Positions 39,502 through 48,204 of a stretch of 64,000 bases of DNA are shown piece by piece. Under the pieces are notes generated by a model. The model ran no database searches, was not told where the DNA came from, and saw only the letters and a program-made list of their open reading frames with translations. Numbering within the stretch: the stretch's first letter is position 1; each line of letters begins with the position of its first letter. Source of the DNA: Prevotella sp. UBA2756 (GTDB lineage Bacteria; Bacteroidota; Bacteroidia; Bacteroidales; Bacteroidaceae); contig DEJE01000001.1 of NCBI GenBank assembly GCA_002353205.1, forward strand, positions 1 to 64,000, given 5' to 3'. A program made the position numbers and the translations under genes.

Positions 39502-40986
39502 ATGAAAAGACATATCCTATATTGCTTATGCTTAATCGGAGCAGTGCTGCTTCTGTCGTCGTGTGTGTATCATCCAGATGTGCCATCTTCTTCAAAAAAG
39601 GCCAAGTGCCTGCCTGCTATCTTCCCTGACTACTGCAATGTCACGGTGCCTTACAACATCGCACCGCTCAACTTCATGCTTCCCTCTGACGAATATGAAG
39701 AGTGCGTGGCACGCATCACAACTCCCGACGGTAATCAGCAGAGCTACGGCGAAGGCGTGAAGGTGCAGATTCCGGAGTCGGAATGGCATGCTATGATGGA
39801 AACTTCTAAAGGGAAGAGTCTCAAAATTGAGGTATGGGGTAAGAAAGAAGGAGAATGGCTTTCGTTTAATCCTTTTACAATATTCGTTGCCAAGGATCCT
39901 ATAGACGAATATCTGTCATATCGTCTCATTGAACCGTCGTATGTAGCATGGGACTTCATGGAGATAGCCCAACGTAACATCACTTCGTTTGAAGAATCAC
40001 AGATCTTCAACAACGAGATCACTTGTAATGACAGGAAAAAAGGACAATGTATCAACTGCCACAGCTATCAGAACTACAAGACCGACAACATGCTCTTTCA
40101 TGTCCGGCTGTCCAATGCCGGTACAGTTATTGTGAACGACGGCCATGTATCGCGAGTGAATCTGAAGCGTGACTATACCATCTCTTCTGGTGTTTATCCG
40201 GCATGGCACCCAACCGCCAAACTGATAGCCTTTTCTACCAACAAGACACGTCAGGCATTCCATACCGCCAATCGCAACAAGCTTGAAGTCTATGATGAGG
40301 CCAGCGATCTGATACTGTATGACGTCTTGAAAGACTCGGTGAGCGTTATCTGTAATGACTCTACTCTGCTAGAGGTATATCCGACGTGGTCGCCGGATGG
40401 CAAATACCTCTATTACTGTAAGTCGGTTCCACTTCCTGAAGAGTTACGTGACAAGGATATCCGGTCAACCTTCGAAAGAATACAGTACAACCTTTATCGC
40501 CGTTCGTTTGACCTCGGCTCCCACAATTTTGGTGAAGAGGAATTGGTCTATGATGCAGCATCGCAAGACAAGAGCGCCACCTTACCGCGCATCAGTCCGG
40601 ACGGGCGCTATCTGTTGTTCGCAAAGGGACAGTATGGCTGTTTCCATATCAGACATCATGATGCCGATATCGTCTGCCTGCCGCTCGGCAAAGACAATGC
40701 TTCGGAAATCGACCTTACGAACCTGAACAGTGAAGGTTTCCAGGATAGTTACCCCACATGGTCGAGCAATGGTCATTGGATCATGGTAGCCAGCCGACGC
40801 GAAGACGGCAATTTCTGTCGCGTCTACTTCTCCTATTTCAATAACGGAAAAGTGGGAAAAGCATTTATGTTGCCGCAGGAAGATCCAGAACAAAACACTT
40901 TCCTGCTGAAGAGCTATAACCGTCCGGAATTCATGGCCGAGCCTGTACGTATCAGTGTTGATGAATTTAGTAAGGTATTCGAATGA
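39502..40986 (+). CDS. PD40 beta-propeller lipoprotein with a heme-c motif, copy 2
   Basis: A lipobox (LLSSC) and the conserved opening IFPDYCNVTVPYNIAPLNF match copies 1 and 3. CINCH at residues 183-187 is a heme-c attachment motif, followed by MLFHVR as in the paralogues. PD40-type repeats follow (GVYPAWHPTAKLIAFST, TWSPDGKYLYY, RISPDGRYLLF, TWSSNGHWIMV). The last four bases overlap the start of the next membrane protein (ATGA), indicating coupled translation. Redox or sensing role is inference. Confidence 0.82.
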   Translation: MKRHILYCLCLIGAVLLLSSCVYHPDVPSSSKKAKCLPAIFPDYCNVTVPYNIAPLNFMLPSDEYEECVARITTPDGNQQSYGEGVKVQIPESEWHAMMETSKGKSLKIEVWGKKEGEWLSFNPFTIFVAKDPIDEYLSYRLIEPSYVAWDFMEIAQRNITSFEESQIFNNEITCNDRKKGQCINCHSYQNYKTDNMLFHVRLSNAGTVIVNDGHVSRVNLKRDYTISSGVYPAWHPTAKLIAFSTNKTRQAFHTANRNKLEVYDEASDLILYDVLKDSVSVICNDSTLLEVYPTWSPDGKYLYYCKSVPLPEELRDKDIRSTFERIQYNLYRRSFDLGSHNFGEEELVYDAASQDKSATLPRISPDGRYLLFAKGQYGCFHIRHHDADIVCLPLGKDNASEIDLTNLNSEGFQDSYPTWSSNGHWIMVASRREDGNFCRVYFSYFNNGKVGKAFMLPQEDPEQNTFLLKSYNRPEFMAEPVRISVDEFSKVFE

Positions 40987-42497
40987 AGTATTTCCATTAT
41001 GTTTACACACTCCTTTTCGGAGTAGCCGTCCTTCTCTTTTTCGCACTGGCCTATCCGCATCATCTGCACTATCAGGAGCAGTTCCAGCTTTTCCTTTTCG
41101 ACGGTGCCTATGTGTGGGAAATCGTAAGGTTGCCAGGTGGCATTGCCGACCTTCTGGGCCGCTTCTGTACTCAGTTCTTCCTTTATGCGTGGGTGGGATC
41201 ACTCATCGTCGCCATCCTTCTATCGTTGGTGCAAATCCTGACACTACGTTCGGCCGACTGGGGGAGGCTCTATGGTTTGAGCTTCGTGCCTGCCTTCCTA
41301 CTTTGGGTATTCCTTCTCGATGAGAATGCCCTTCTTGGTGGAGTATGGGCAGTTATCATCACACTTCTCTTTTCTTGGGCTTTCGACAAGCTTGCTGATG
41401 GCTGGCTACGACGTTGCCTGCTTGTCGCTGCCGTTCCCGTGCTCTACTGGATGGTCGGTCCCGTTTGCCTCTTGTTCTTTCTCCTGCAAGCTCCGAGTCC
41501 AAAACGCTCTGCATGGTATTATGGCGTGTTCGTACTATTGGCCCTCATGACCTTCCTTCTTTCGTATTTCCTTCCCGTGCCTCCCCGTAGCTTATACACC
41601 GGAATACATTACCATCGCTACCCCACAGTAGTTCCGATTTTCTTATGGGTAGCATCGCTGTCTGTTTTCGTACTTACACTCATAGCCCGTTCATTCAGCA
41701 ATAGGCGGACCGACTCACGCCCTGCCAAGATTTCAGCCAGTTTTGCTGTACCTCTTATCTCTTTTGTGCTCGTTGCAGTCGTTATGGGAAGTGTCGTCTG
41801 GAAGAACAGCAATTTCAAGGCAGAGAAGGTAATGCGATATGACTTCATGGCGCGCTATCAGCAATGGAACCGCATCCTTCAGACCATTAGCACAGAAAAG
41901 CCCAACAACCAAATCGGTGTCACTGTGCAGAATCTTGCGTTGGCAATTCACGGCCTGCTCTGCGACCATCTGTTCGAATACAATCAGAACGGACTCTCAG
42001 GTCTCCTGCCAGATGTCGGCACCGATGCCGTCAGTCCGTTGCCAACAGCCGAAGCCTTCTATCAGCTGGGTATGATAACCGTCGCTCAACGCACTGTCTT
42101 CGAGGCTCAGGAAGCTATACTCGACTTTCAGAAGAGTGGTCGTTGCTACCAGCGTTTGGCTCAGACCTATCTGATTCTCGGCAATTATGAGGTGTCGCGC
42201 AAGTATCTTACAGCCCTACAGAAGACCATCTTCTACCGTGAATGGGCCAACAAAACGCTGCCGTTGTTGGGAAATGAAGAAGCCATAGCCAAGCACCCTG
42301 AGTACGGACGTCTGCGACAGCTTACTTACGACGAGAACTTCTTCTTCGGCGACCACGTAACTCCCGAGATGCTTGAACGCCTCTACCAGAGTAACAAAGA
42401 TAACCGCCTGGCCTATGAGTACCTGATAGCCTACTATCTGCTGACGGGTGACCGCGAACGCTATACCAACTTCATGCGAAAAATAGGAAAACAATGA
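40983..42497 (+). CDS. Polytopic membrane protein, DUF6057-like, copy 3
   Basis: The most divergent of the three paralogues (504 residues): membrane segments in the first ~260 residues including LPGGIADLLGRFCTQFFLYAWVG, aligned with the YVGxFLTQLFYYP block of the others. The soluble C-terminal half has helical repeats of TPR character (GRCYQRLAQTYLILGNYEVSRKY). Start and stop codons both overlap neighbouring genes by four bases. No known function. Confidence 0.76.
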   Translation: MKYFHYVYTLLFGVAVLLFFALAYPHHLHYQEQFQLFLFDGAYVWEIVRLPGGIADLLGRFCTQFFLYAWVGSLIVAILLSLVQILTLRSADWGRLYGLSFVPAFLLWVFLLDENALLGGVWAVIITLLFSWAFDKLADGWLRRCLLVAAVPVLYWMVGPVCLLFFLLQAPSPKRSAWYYGVFVLLALMTFLLSYFLPVPPRSLYTGIHYHRYPTVVPIFLWVASLSVFVLTLIARSFSNRRTDSRPAKISASFAVPLISFVLVAVVMGSVVWKNSNFKAEKVMRYDFMARYQQWNRILQTISTEKPNNQIGVTVQNLALAIHGLLCDHLFEYNQNGLSGLLPDVGTDAVSPLPTAEAFYQLGMITVAQRTVFEAQEAILDFQKSGRCYQRLAQTYLILGNYEVSRKYLTALQKTIFYREWANKTLPLLGNEEAIAKHPEYGRLRQLTYDENFFFGDHVTPEMLERLYQSNKDNRLAYEYLIAYYLLTGDRERYTNFMRKIGKQ

Positions 42498-44002
42498 AAA
42501 AGTCCTTATCCCTCACACTCAGAGTATTCTCTTACCTCTTACCTCTCACCTCTTACCTCTTTCTCGCTGCCTGCACGACAGAGAGGGTCAGCGATTCACG
42601 GCAGGAGTCTGTACTGCCCCATATCTATCCCGACTACGTTGGTGTCACCATACCAGCAAACATCGCCCCCCTCAATTTCAGCATGGCCGACGAGAGTGCA
42701 ATGAGGATAGATGCCGTCATCACCGACAGTCAAGGCCACGACCTTCACAGCCAAGGCAGCGAGTCTGTCGACTTCGATATCGACGACTGGCATCAGCTGC
42801 TCGCGCAGAACCGTGGCCACTCACTCACAGTCACCGTGTCGGCCAAGCTTGCCGACGGTTGGCACACCTATCGCTCTTTCCCTCTCTACGTCAGTGCCGA
42901 CAGCATCGACTATGGCCTTTGTTACCGTCTCATTGCCCCAGGTCATGAGGTATGGAGCAAGATGGGCATTTACGAGCGCAACCTTTCATCGTTCGATGAG
43001 CGTGCGGTGATTGAAAACACGCAGTTCGATGGCTGCGTCAACTGTCATAGTTTTAATCGTGGCAACCCTGCCAACATGAGTCTTCACATACGTGGCAAAC
43101 ACGGTGCCACTTTGCTTCGCCAGACTGACGGCTCCGTCGTAGCCTATAACACCAAGACGCCAGAGACCCTCGGCCTGTGTGTCTATCCTTATTGGCATCC
43201 TTCAGGTCGCTATATTGCCTATTCCACCAATATTACGAAACAGACATTCCACAGCACCCATGCCAACCGCATCGAAGTCTTCGACGAAGCTTCCGACCTG
43301 CAGGTCTACGACGTGGAGCGTAATGAACTGCTGCTGACGCCCATACTGAAGCAAGATTCCGTCTACGAGACCTTTCCTGTCTTCTCAGCCGATGGCCGCT
43401 CACTCTACTTCTGTGCCGCTCGGGCATTGCCGAAAGACAACCACCAGCTTGACTCCATACGCTACAGCCTCTGCCGCATAGACTTCGATCCGCAGACCGG
43501 ACACTTCGGCACCAGCATAGAAACCATTGTTGATGCTCCTGCTCAACGCAAGTCTCTGTCGTTCCCACGTCCTTCGTACGATGGACGATTCCTGTGCTAC
43601 ACACTCTCCGACTACGGACAGTTCAGCATTTGGCATCATGAGGCCGATCTCTTTCTGCTCGACCTCACTACGGGTGCGAGCCGTTGCATGAACGAAGCCA
43701 ATTCGGGCGACTCTGAGTCGTTCCACAACTGGAGCACCAACTCGCGATGGGTGGTGTTTAGCTCACGCCGTGATGACGGCCTCTACACACGTCCTTATTT
43801 CTGCCATGTAGATGCCAAAGGGCAAGTCACCAAGGCATTCATGCTGCCACAACGCAACCCTCGCCGGTTCTATCGCGAGCGTTTCCTCTCGTTCAACGTG
43901 CCTGACTTCATTACAGCTCCCACACGTTTTGACAGTCGTCAGGCCAGTAAAGCGATCAACAACACCTATCGCAAAGATTTTTCCGTGAGAAAAAGTGAGT
44001 GA
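42494..44002 (+). CDS. PD40 beta-propeller lipoprotein with a heme-c motif, copy 3
   Basis: The opening IYPDYVGVTIPANIAPLNF and CVNCH (residues 181-185), then MSLHIR, match the paralogues, followed by PD40 repeats (CVYPYWHPSGRYIAYST, VFSADGRSLYF, NWSTNSRWVVFSSRR). The leader is made of CTTACCTCTTACCTC repeats, encoding FSYLLPLTSYLFLAAC with a lipobox at the end; the same repeat unit occurs as intergenic DNA near 29265. Last gene of the four-gene run; a palindromic element starts at the base after its stop. Confidence 0.82.
   Translation: MKKSLSLTLRVFSYLLPLTSYLFLAACTTERVSDSRQESVLPHIYPDYVGVTIPANIAPLNFSMADESAMRIDAVITDSQGHDLHSQGSESVDFDIDDWHQLLAQNRGHSLTVTVSAKLADGWHTYRSFPLYVSADSIDYGLCYRLIAPGHEVWSKMGIYERNLSSFDERAVIENTQFDGCVNCHSFNRGNPANMSLHIRGKHGATLLRQTDGSVVAYNTKTPETLGLCVYPYWHPSGRYIAYSTNITKQTFHSTHANRIEVFDEASDLQVYDVERNELLLTPILKQDSVYETFPVFSADGRSLYFCAARALPKDNHQLDSIRYSLCRIDFDPQTGHFGTSIETIVDAPAQRKSLSFPRPSYDGRFLCYTLSDYGQFSIWHHEADLFLLDLTTGASRCMNEANSGDSESFHNWSTNSRWVVFSSRRDDGLYTRPYFCHVDAKGQVTKAFMLPQRNPRRFYRERFLSFNVPDFITAPTRFDSRQASKAINNTYRKDFSVRKSE
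42521..42572 (+). repeat. CTTACCTC-type repeat encoding a lipoprotein signal peptide
   Basis: Degenerate iterations of TCTTACCTCTTACC, matching 29265-29285, are read in frame as the hydrophobic core of the leader. Confidence 0.65.
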
Positions 44003-44085
44003 ACCCCCCTCCAAACCTCCCCGAGGGGAGGCTTTCATGCATTATACATGCATTATCAATTATGCATTATGCATTATGCATTACA
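44003..44085 (-). repeat. Palindromic element plus ATGCATT repeats
   Basis: ACCCCCCTCC AAA CCTCCCCGAGGGGAGG (44004-44033) is the inverse of the unit at 16280-16309 and touches the stop codon. TGCATTATGCATTA iterations follow (44036-44083). Confidence 0.8.
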
Positions 44086-44156
44086 AAGGTCGGCCGAATG
44101 ACAAGCAAAGAAAAGAGTATGCAACAAATGAGAATGTCGTTTTCCAAAAAAACTCT

Positions 44157-44165
44157 TACCTTTGC
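44157..44165 (+). promoter_or_regulatory. Putative -7 element for the GH43 xylosidase gene
   Basis: TACCTTTGC fits the consensus. A leader of about 120 nt follows, which contains the inverted repeat GAGGTC...GACCTC (about 44224-44250). Confidence 0.5.
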
Positions 44166-44290
44166 AGCTGATTAAAGTACTTTCTTAGGTTATATATTCG
44201 ATTATATAATCTTAAGCTATGGGAGGTCACGTCGTGAGATGGGACCTCTTCAAGAATTAAGAGTTCTGTGAAATCATGATTATCGACAAT

Positions 44291-45967
44291 ATGAAGAAAT
44301 TTATCATTGCGGCCGCTATGGCCATGAGTTGTGTGGTGGCAGACGGGCAGGATGCTCAGTTCTCCTATTTTTCTTATAAGGGCAACGACAGCCGTTTCAA
44401 TAAGAGCATCGATGCCTCGCACCAGTATCTGAACCCAATCCTTGCGGGCTTCTATCCCGACCCTTCATTCTGCAGGGCTGGAGATGCCTATTATTTGGTG
44501 AACTCTTCGTTCTCCTTCTACCCCGGAGTGCCCATCTTCAAGAGCTATGACTTGGTGAACTGGACGCAAATAGGACACGTGCTCGACCGTCCGGAACAGC
44601 TGCCTCTGAAGCGTCAGCGCGTCAGCGGAGGCATTTTCGCACCGGCCATCTCGTACAACGAGAAGAACAAGACGTTCTACATGATTACCACAAACGTGGG
44701 AATGGGCAACTTCTTCGTGAAGACAAAAGACCCGAGCAAAGGCTGGAGCAACCCCATCGCACTGCCAAAGATTGACGGCATCGACCCATCGTTCTTCTTC
44801 GACAAGGACGGAAAGGGTTACATCGTGCACAACGGACCCGTGGACGGGGGCGCCGACTACGAAGGACAGCGAGCCATCCGCATCTTCCGCTTCGACACAA
44901 CGGGCGACAGCATCATCGGGACCTACCGCCAGATTGTACGAGGAGGCACCCACGTGGAAGCCAAGCCCATCTGGATCGAGGGCCCGCATCTCTACCGCAT
45001 CGGAAAATATTACTACCTGATGTGCGCCGAAGGAGGCACCGGCGACTGGCATTCGGAGGTAATCCTGCGCGCATCGGTGAAGTCGGACATCATGGATCCG
45101 GCCTCTTGGGAAGAATGTCCCAACAACCCGATACTCACACAACGCACCGGCGTAGACCCCAATCGCCCCGACATCGTGACCAGCACGGGACATGCCGACC
45201 TGCTTCAGGACAAGAACGGCAACTGGTGGGCTGTGTTCCTGGGATGCCGAGCCTACGAAGGACCGTTCTACAACACCGGCCGCGACACCTATCTGCTGCC
45301 CGTCACGTGGAAAGACGGATGGCCCGAGATCCTGGAAAAGGGCAAGAACCTGCCCACCGTGGTCACAACACCGCACAAGCTGACACCACCCCAGCAGCCT
45401 GCCTACCTGACCGGCAACTTCTCCTACACCGACCGTTTCGACTCGAAGGAACTCAATCAGCGGTGGATCTTCCTGCGCAATCCTGAGATGCAACGCTACG
45501 AATGGGGCAACAAGGGGCTGACCATTCATCCGTCGACTGCAGACATCAGTCAGCTGGAACCGCTGTCAGCGCTGTTCTGCCGTCAGCAGCACAACACGTT
45601 CAGCGCAGAGACTGAGGTGAACTTCGCACCGAAAGGAAAGAACGACGTGGCCGGATTCGCACTGCTCCAGAACGAACACTTCAACTTCGTCTTCGGGAAA
45701 ACCCTGCTCGACGGCAAACCGGCTGTCACCCTGACCCGAGCCGAGCGAGGAACCGTGCTGGTGGGATCGGCCTTCATCAATGCCAATGCACCGCTGAGGC
45801 TGAAGATCGAGGGCGACGGACGCTACTATTCCTTCTACTATGCCGACGGTAACGACTGGAAACCTCTCGCCATCGGCGTGGATGCCGTCAATCTGAGCAC
45901 ATCGCGCTCCGGCGGATTCATCGGAGCCTGCATCGGTCTGTACGCCACGGCCGGTGGTAAGAAGTGA
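44291..45967 (+). CDS. Secreted GH43 beta-xylosidase
   Basis: A signal peptide (about 1-20, ending ADGQ) leads into a GH43 propeller (about 45-345) with NPILAGFYPDPSFCRAGDAYYLVNSSF-type base region (AGFYPDPSF), DGIDPSFFFDKDGKGY and WIEGPHLYRIGKYYYL, all typical of GH43_1-type beta-xylosidases. The C-terminal beta-sandwich (about 360-558, FSYTDRFDSKELNQRW) is the usual GH43 C2-type domain. It would turn xylo-oligosaccharides into xylose. ATG 44291 is preferred to ATG 44276. Single gene between its promoter and a terminator. Confidence 0.88.
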   Translation: MKKFIIAAAMAMSCVVADGQDAQFSYFSYKGNDSRFNKSIDASHQYLNPILAGFYPDPSFCRAGDAYYLVNSSFSFYPGVPIFKSYDLVNWTQIGHVLDRPEQLPLKRQRVSGGIFAPAISYNEKNKTFYMITTNVGMGNFFVKTKDPSKGWSNPIALPKIDGIDPSFFFDKDGKGYIVHNGPVDGGADYEGQRAIRIFRFDTTGDSIIGTYRQIVRGGTHVEAKPIWIEGPHLYRIGKYYYLMCAEGGTGDWHSEVILRASVKSDIMDPASWEECPNNPILTQRTGVDPNRPDIVTSTGHADLLQDKNGNWWAVFLGCRAYEGPFYNTGRDTYLLPVTWKDGWPEILEKGKNLPTVVTTPHKLTPPQQPAYLTGNFSYTDRFDSKELNQRWIFLRNPEMQRYEWGNKGLTIHPSTADISQLEPLSALFCRQQHNTFSAETEVNFAPKGKNDVAGFALLQNEHFNFVFGKTLLDGKPAVTLTRAERGTVLVGSAFINANAPLRLKIEGDGRYYSFYYADGNDWKPLAIGVDAVNLSTSRSGGFIGACIGLYATAGGKK

Positions 45968-46014
45968 GGCTGACGGCAAACGAGCCGTACTCGCCTACCT
46001 GTTCATCAAACAAT

Positions 46015-46060
46015 AAGAGCCATTCCCAAGTTCGCCTGTGCCTTAGGAATGGCTCTTTTC
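46015..46060. terminator. Bidirectional terminator
   Basis: AAGAGCCATTCC pairs perfectly with GGAATGGCTCTT, followed by T run. It lies between the convergent GH43 and lipoprotein genes. Confidence 0.87.
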
Positions 46061-46081
46061 TACAGAAATACAGTCATGAAA

Positions 46082-47023
46082 CTACTTCATGGCTGTGAAC
46101 ATGAGGTTCACAGACCCGCCGAATTGGCCGACGGTGGACTCCGACATGGCCATCATCATGAACTTCTTGCCGTTCAGTTCCACCGTGTAGCTGCGCACAC
46201 CGTCGGTCTTCAGCTGCTCGGCAGTGAGTTCCTTGCCGCTCAGAGTGTTAGTGAACTTTGCGCCCTTGGCGGCCAGCACGTCGGCCACCTTTTCGTGGAG
46301 AGCCTTCAAGTCGGCCTCGGTCAGGACGTGGTCGCCATAGAATCCTAGCCCTATGGCCGGACGCGTCGCGTGGTCTTTCAAGATGATTCTGTTCAGATGG
46401 TCCACGCCCTGGAAGTCGCTGGCGGTCAGTCCGAGTGCTTCGATGCTGCCTTCCGACTTCGGCGCGTTGTCAATGGGGTTGAGCGAGATCTCGAAGTTGT
46501 AGTCGATGAATTGCCCTGTGTCGCCTTCGCCTTCACGCGTCACCACCTCAAAGGCAGGATTGGGCTCTTCGTCGTAGTAGTACTCGAACGACATGTCGTT
46601 TTTCCAATCGTACGACAGCCGCATGCGCATATCCTTCCCTTCCTCAGCCTGGTAGATCATGATGTCATGATCGTAAGACCTTTGATTGAGTCTTTCCTCG
46701 TCAAGTGCCGAAATGCGGAATCCTTTCTCTTTCAAGGCACCCACCCAAGCCAGCACTTCGTCCTTGGTGACATCCTTGTAAGCAACGCGGTACTGATAGG
46801 AACCGTCGTTGGCAAAATCAGTAAACACAATTCTTCCTTTGGTGGGAATTTCACCGATACCGTACTTGTCGTAAACGGATGCAGGCCACTTGCCGTCGGC
46901 GAGTTGGCCGCTCGTTTTCGTCGTTGCATCACCAGTGGAACGCTCGTTTTTTGTCCCACCTCCACAGGCTGTCATGATGACGAGTCCTGTCATGCACATC
47001 AGTGCCATTAACACTTTCTTCAT
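46082..47023 (-). CDS. Lipoprotein of unknown function
   Basis: A lipobox (VIMTAC) and a Gly/Thr/Ser/Asp-rich linker precede a mature protein of about 290 residues with no transmembrane segment. The N-terminal part (DVTKDEVLAWVGALKEKGFRIS, YDHDIMIYQAEEGKDMRMRLSYD) and the C-terminal part (EADLKALHEKVADVLAAKGAKFTNT) look like small alpha/beta domains. I do not recognise the family. It is transcribed alone, with a good promoter and a shared terminator. ATG 47023 opens directly into the leader. Confidence 0.75.
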   Translation of the reverse strand: MKKVLMALMCMTGLVIMTACGGGTKNERSTGDATTKTSGQLADGKWPASVYDKYGIGEIPTKGRIVFTDFANDGSYQYRVAYKDVTKDEVLAWVGALKEKGFRISALDEERLNQRSYDHDIMIYQAEEGKDMRMRLSYDWKNDMSFEYYYDEEPNPAFEVVTREGEGDTGQFIDYNFEISLNPIDNAPKSEGSIEALGLTASDFQGVDHLNRIILKDHATRPAIGLGFYGDHVLTEADLKALHEKVADVLAAKGAKFTNTLSGKELTAEQLKTDGVRSYTVELNGKKFMMMAMSESTVGQFGGSVNLMFTAMK

Positions 47024-47119
47024 TGCTTCTTCTGTTTTAATGGGTTGATAAATAGATTTTGACAATCATCTTGCGTTGACTATACAGTCAGTTGCAGCTT
47101 TGTTATTGATATTCTGCTA

Positions 47120-47150
47120 CAAAGATAAAATAATTATTTCAAATGACAAA
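47120..47150 (-). promoter_or_regulatory. Promoter of the minus-strand lipoprotein gene
   Basis: On the minus strand TTTG (47150-47147) and TATCTTTG (47127-47120) are separated by 19 bp, an exact Bacteroidota arrangement. Confidence 0.78.
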
Positions 47151-47352
47151 GAAATTGTTTGAAAATTTGTTACATTATTTCTGTAGCGCGTAGTAGTGCA
47201 TAGTCGCATCATTCATGAGTGAAAAATAAGAAAACGGTATGAAGGCTTGTACAACAGGCGTTGACGACATTACAATTGAAGGGTTTCTCGGCAGATTCGG
47301 TGCTGAGATGAATAAAAACTATGGTTAGGAAAAGTGAAAAAGGATGTTTTCT

Positions 47353-47383
47353 TTTGTGATTTAGTTTGTTATTTGTAACTTTG
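47353..47383 (+). promoter_or_regulatory. Promoter of the nucleotidyltransferase operon
   Basis: TTTG (47353-47356), 19 bp, TAACTTTG (47376-47383): an exact Bacteroidota promoter, 20 bp before the start codon. Confidence 0.82.
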
Positions 47384-47403
47384 CAGCGCAAAAAGATTGT
47401 GGA

Positions 47404-48129
47404 ATGAAATATGGTATTATAGCGGCTGGCGAGGGTAGTCGTCTGACGTCTGAGGGCGTTCGCACGCCGAAGCCGCTGGTAGAGGTAAACGGAGAGACGC
47501 TCATAGACAGGCTCGTCCGTGTTTTTATGGATAACGATGCCGAAGAGATTGTTGTTGTGTGCAACGAGACGAACATGCTCGTGCCGAGTCATTTGGTGGC
47601 ACTGCAACGTGAGGGGCTGCGTGGGCGGCCGATTCCCGTGCGTTTCATGATGAAGACGACGCGGAGCTCCATGCACAGTTTTGCTGCTCTTGCTGACTGG
47701 CTGAAAGGGGGGCCTTTCGTGTTGACGACGGTTGACACGGTTTTTCGTGAGGATGAATTCTCGGCGTTTGTTTCTGCCTTCAAGCAGGCGGTTGAAGGCG
47801 AGGGGTGCGATGGCCTGATGGGGGTGACGGACTATATCGACGATGAGCGGCCGCTCTATGTGAAAGTGGGAGAGGAAATGGAGGTGAAGGCTTTCGTCGA
47901 CAGTGACGATGAGCCTCGGTATGTAAGTGCTGGTATCTACGGACTGACTCCTCGGTCGCTTGTGACGCTGGGGACCTGCATGGAACGGGGAGTGGAGCGG
48001 ATGCGTAATTTTCAGCGAGCACTCTTGGCGGATGGCTTACGACTGCGGGCTTTCCCGTTCGTGAACGTGGTCGACATCGACCACGTTGGCGATATTAGGA
48101 AGGCGGAAGCTTTAGCGATCCCCCTCTAA
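47404..48129 (+). CDS. Nucleotidyltransferase (MobA/GlmU-N-like fold)
   Basis: The N-terminus carries the nucleotidyltransferase signature IIAAGEGSRL, then TPKPLVEVNGETLIDRL, binding NTP and phosphosugar or phospho-alcohol. A Mg-binding Asp is likely in TTVDTVFRE, and DIDHVGD lies near the end. Activated products of such enzymes feed transferases; since a CDP-alcohol phosphatidyltransferase is two genes downstream, a CDP-linked alcohol or polyol is a reasonable guess, but CTP specificity cannot be read from sequence. The stop codon lies in a palindromic element, so the last residues (AIPL) are element-derived. Confidence 0.82.
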   Translation: MKYGIIAAGEGSRLTSEGVRTPKPLVEVNGETLIDRLVRVFMDNDAEEIVVVCNETNMLVPSHLVALQREGLRGRPIPVRFMMKTTRSSMHSFAALADWLKGGPFVLTTVDTVFREDEFSAFVSAFKQAVEGEGCDGLMGVTDYIDDERPLYVKVGEEMEVKAFVDSDDEPRYVSAGIYGLTPRSLVTLGTCMERGVERMRNFQRALLADGLRLRAFPFVNVVDIDHVGDIRKAEALAIPL

Positions 48130-48180
48130 ACCTCACCGAGGGGAGGCATTGTTAGTTCATAGTTGACAATTGATGGTTCA
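48119..48180 (-). repeat. Palindromic element and TTAGTTCATAGTTGACA repeat
   Basis: ATCCCCCTCTAAACCTCACCG then AGGGGAGGCATT is an inverse copy of the GC-rich unit and contains the stop codon TAA of the nucleotidyltransferase. GTTAGTTCATAGTTGACAATTGA follows, a unit seen again at 49066-49085. Confidence 0.72.
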
Positions 48181-48204
48181 GAGCGAAGAGGGAGGAATGA
48201 AGAA

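Larger units (their letters stand above)
47024..47403. other. 380-bp divergent intergenic region
   Basis: It holds the two back-to-back promoters at 47120-47150 (minus) and 47353-47383 (plus). Nothing else is recognised. Confidence 0.6.

Noticed and set aside
44215..44260. GAGGTC...GACCTC inverted repeat in the GH43 leader, considered as a riboswitch or attenuator
   Set aside because: Only one short imperfect stem, no T run and no known riboswitch core.
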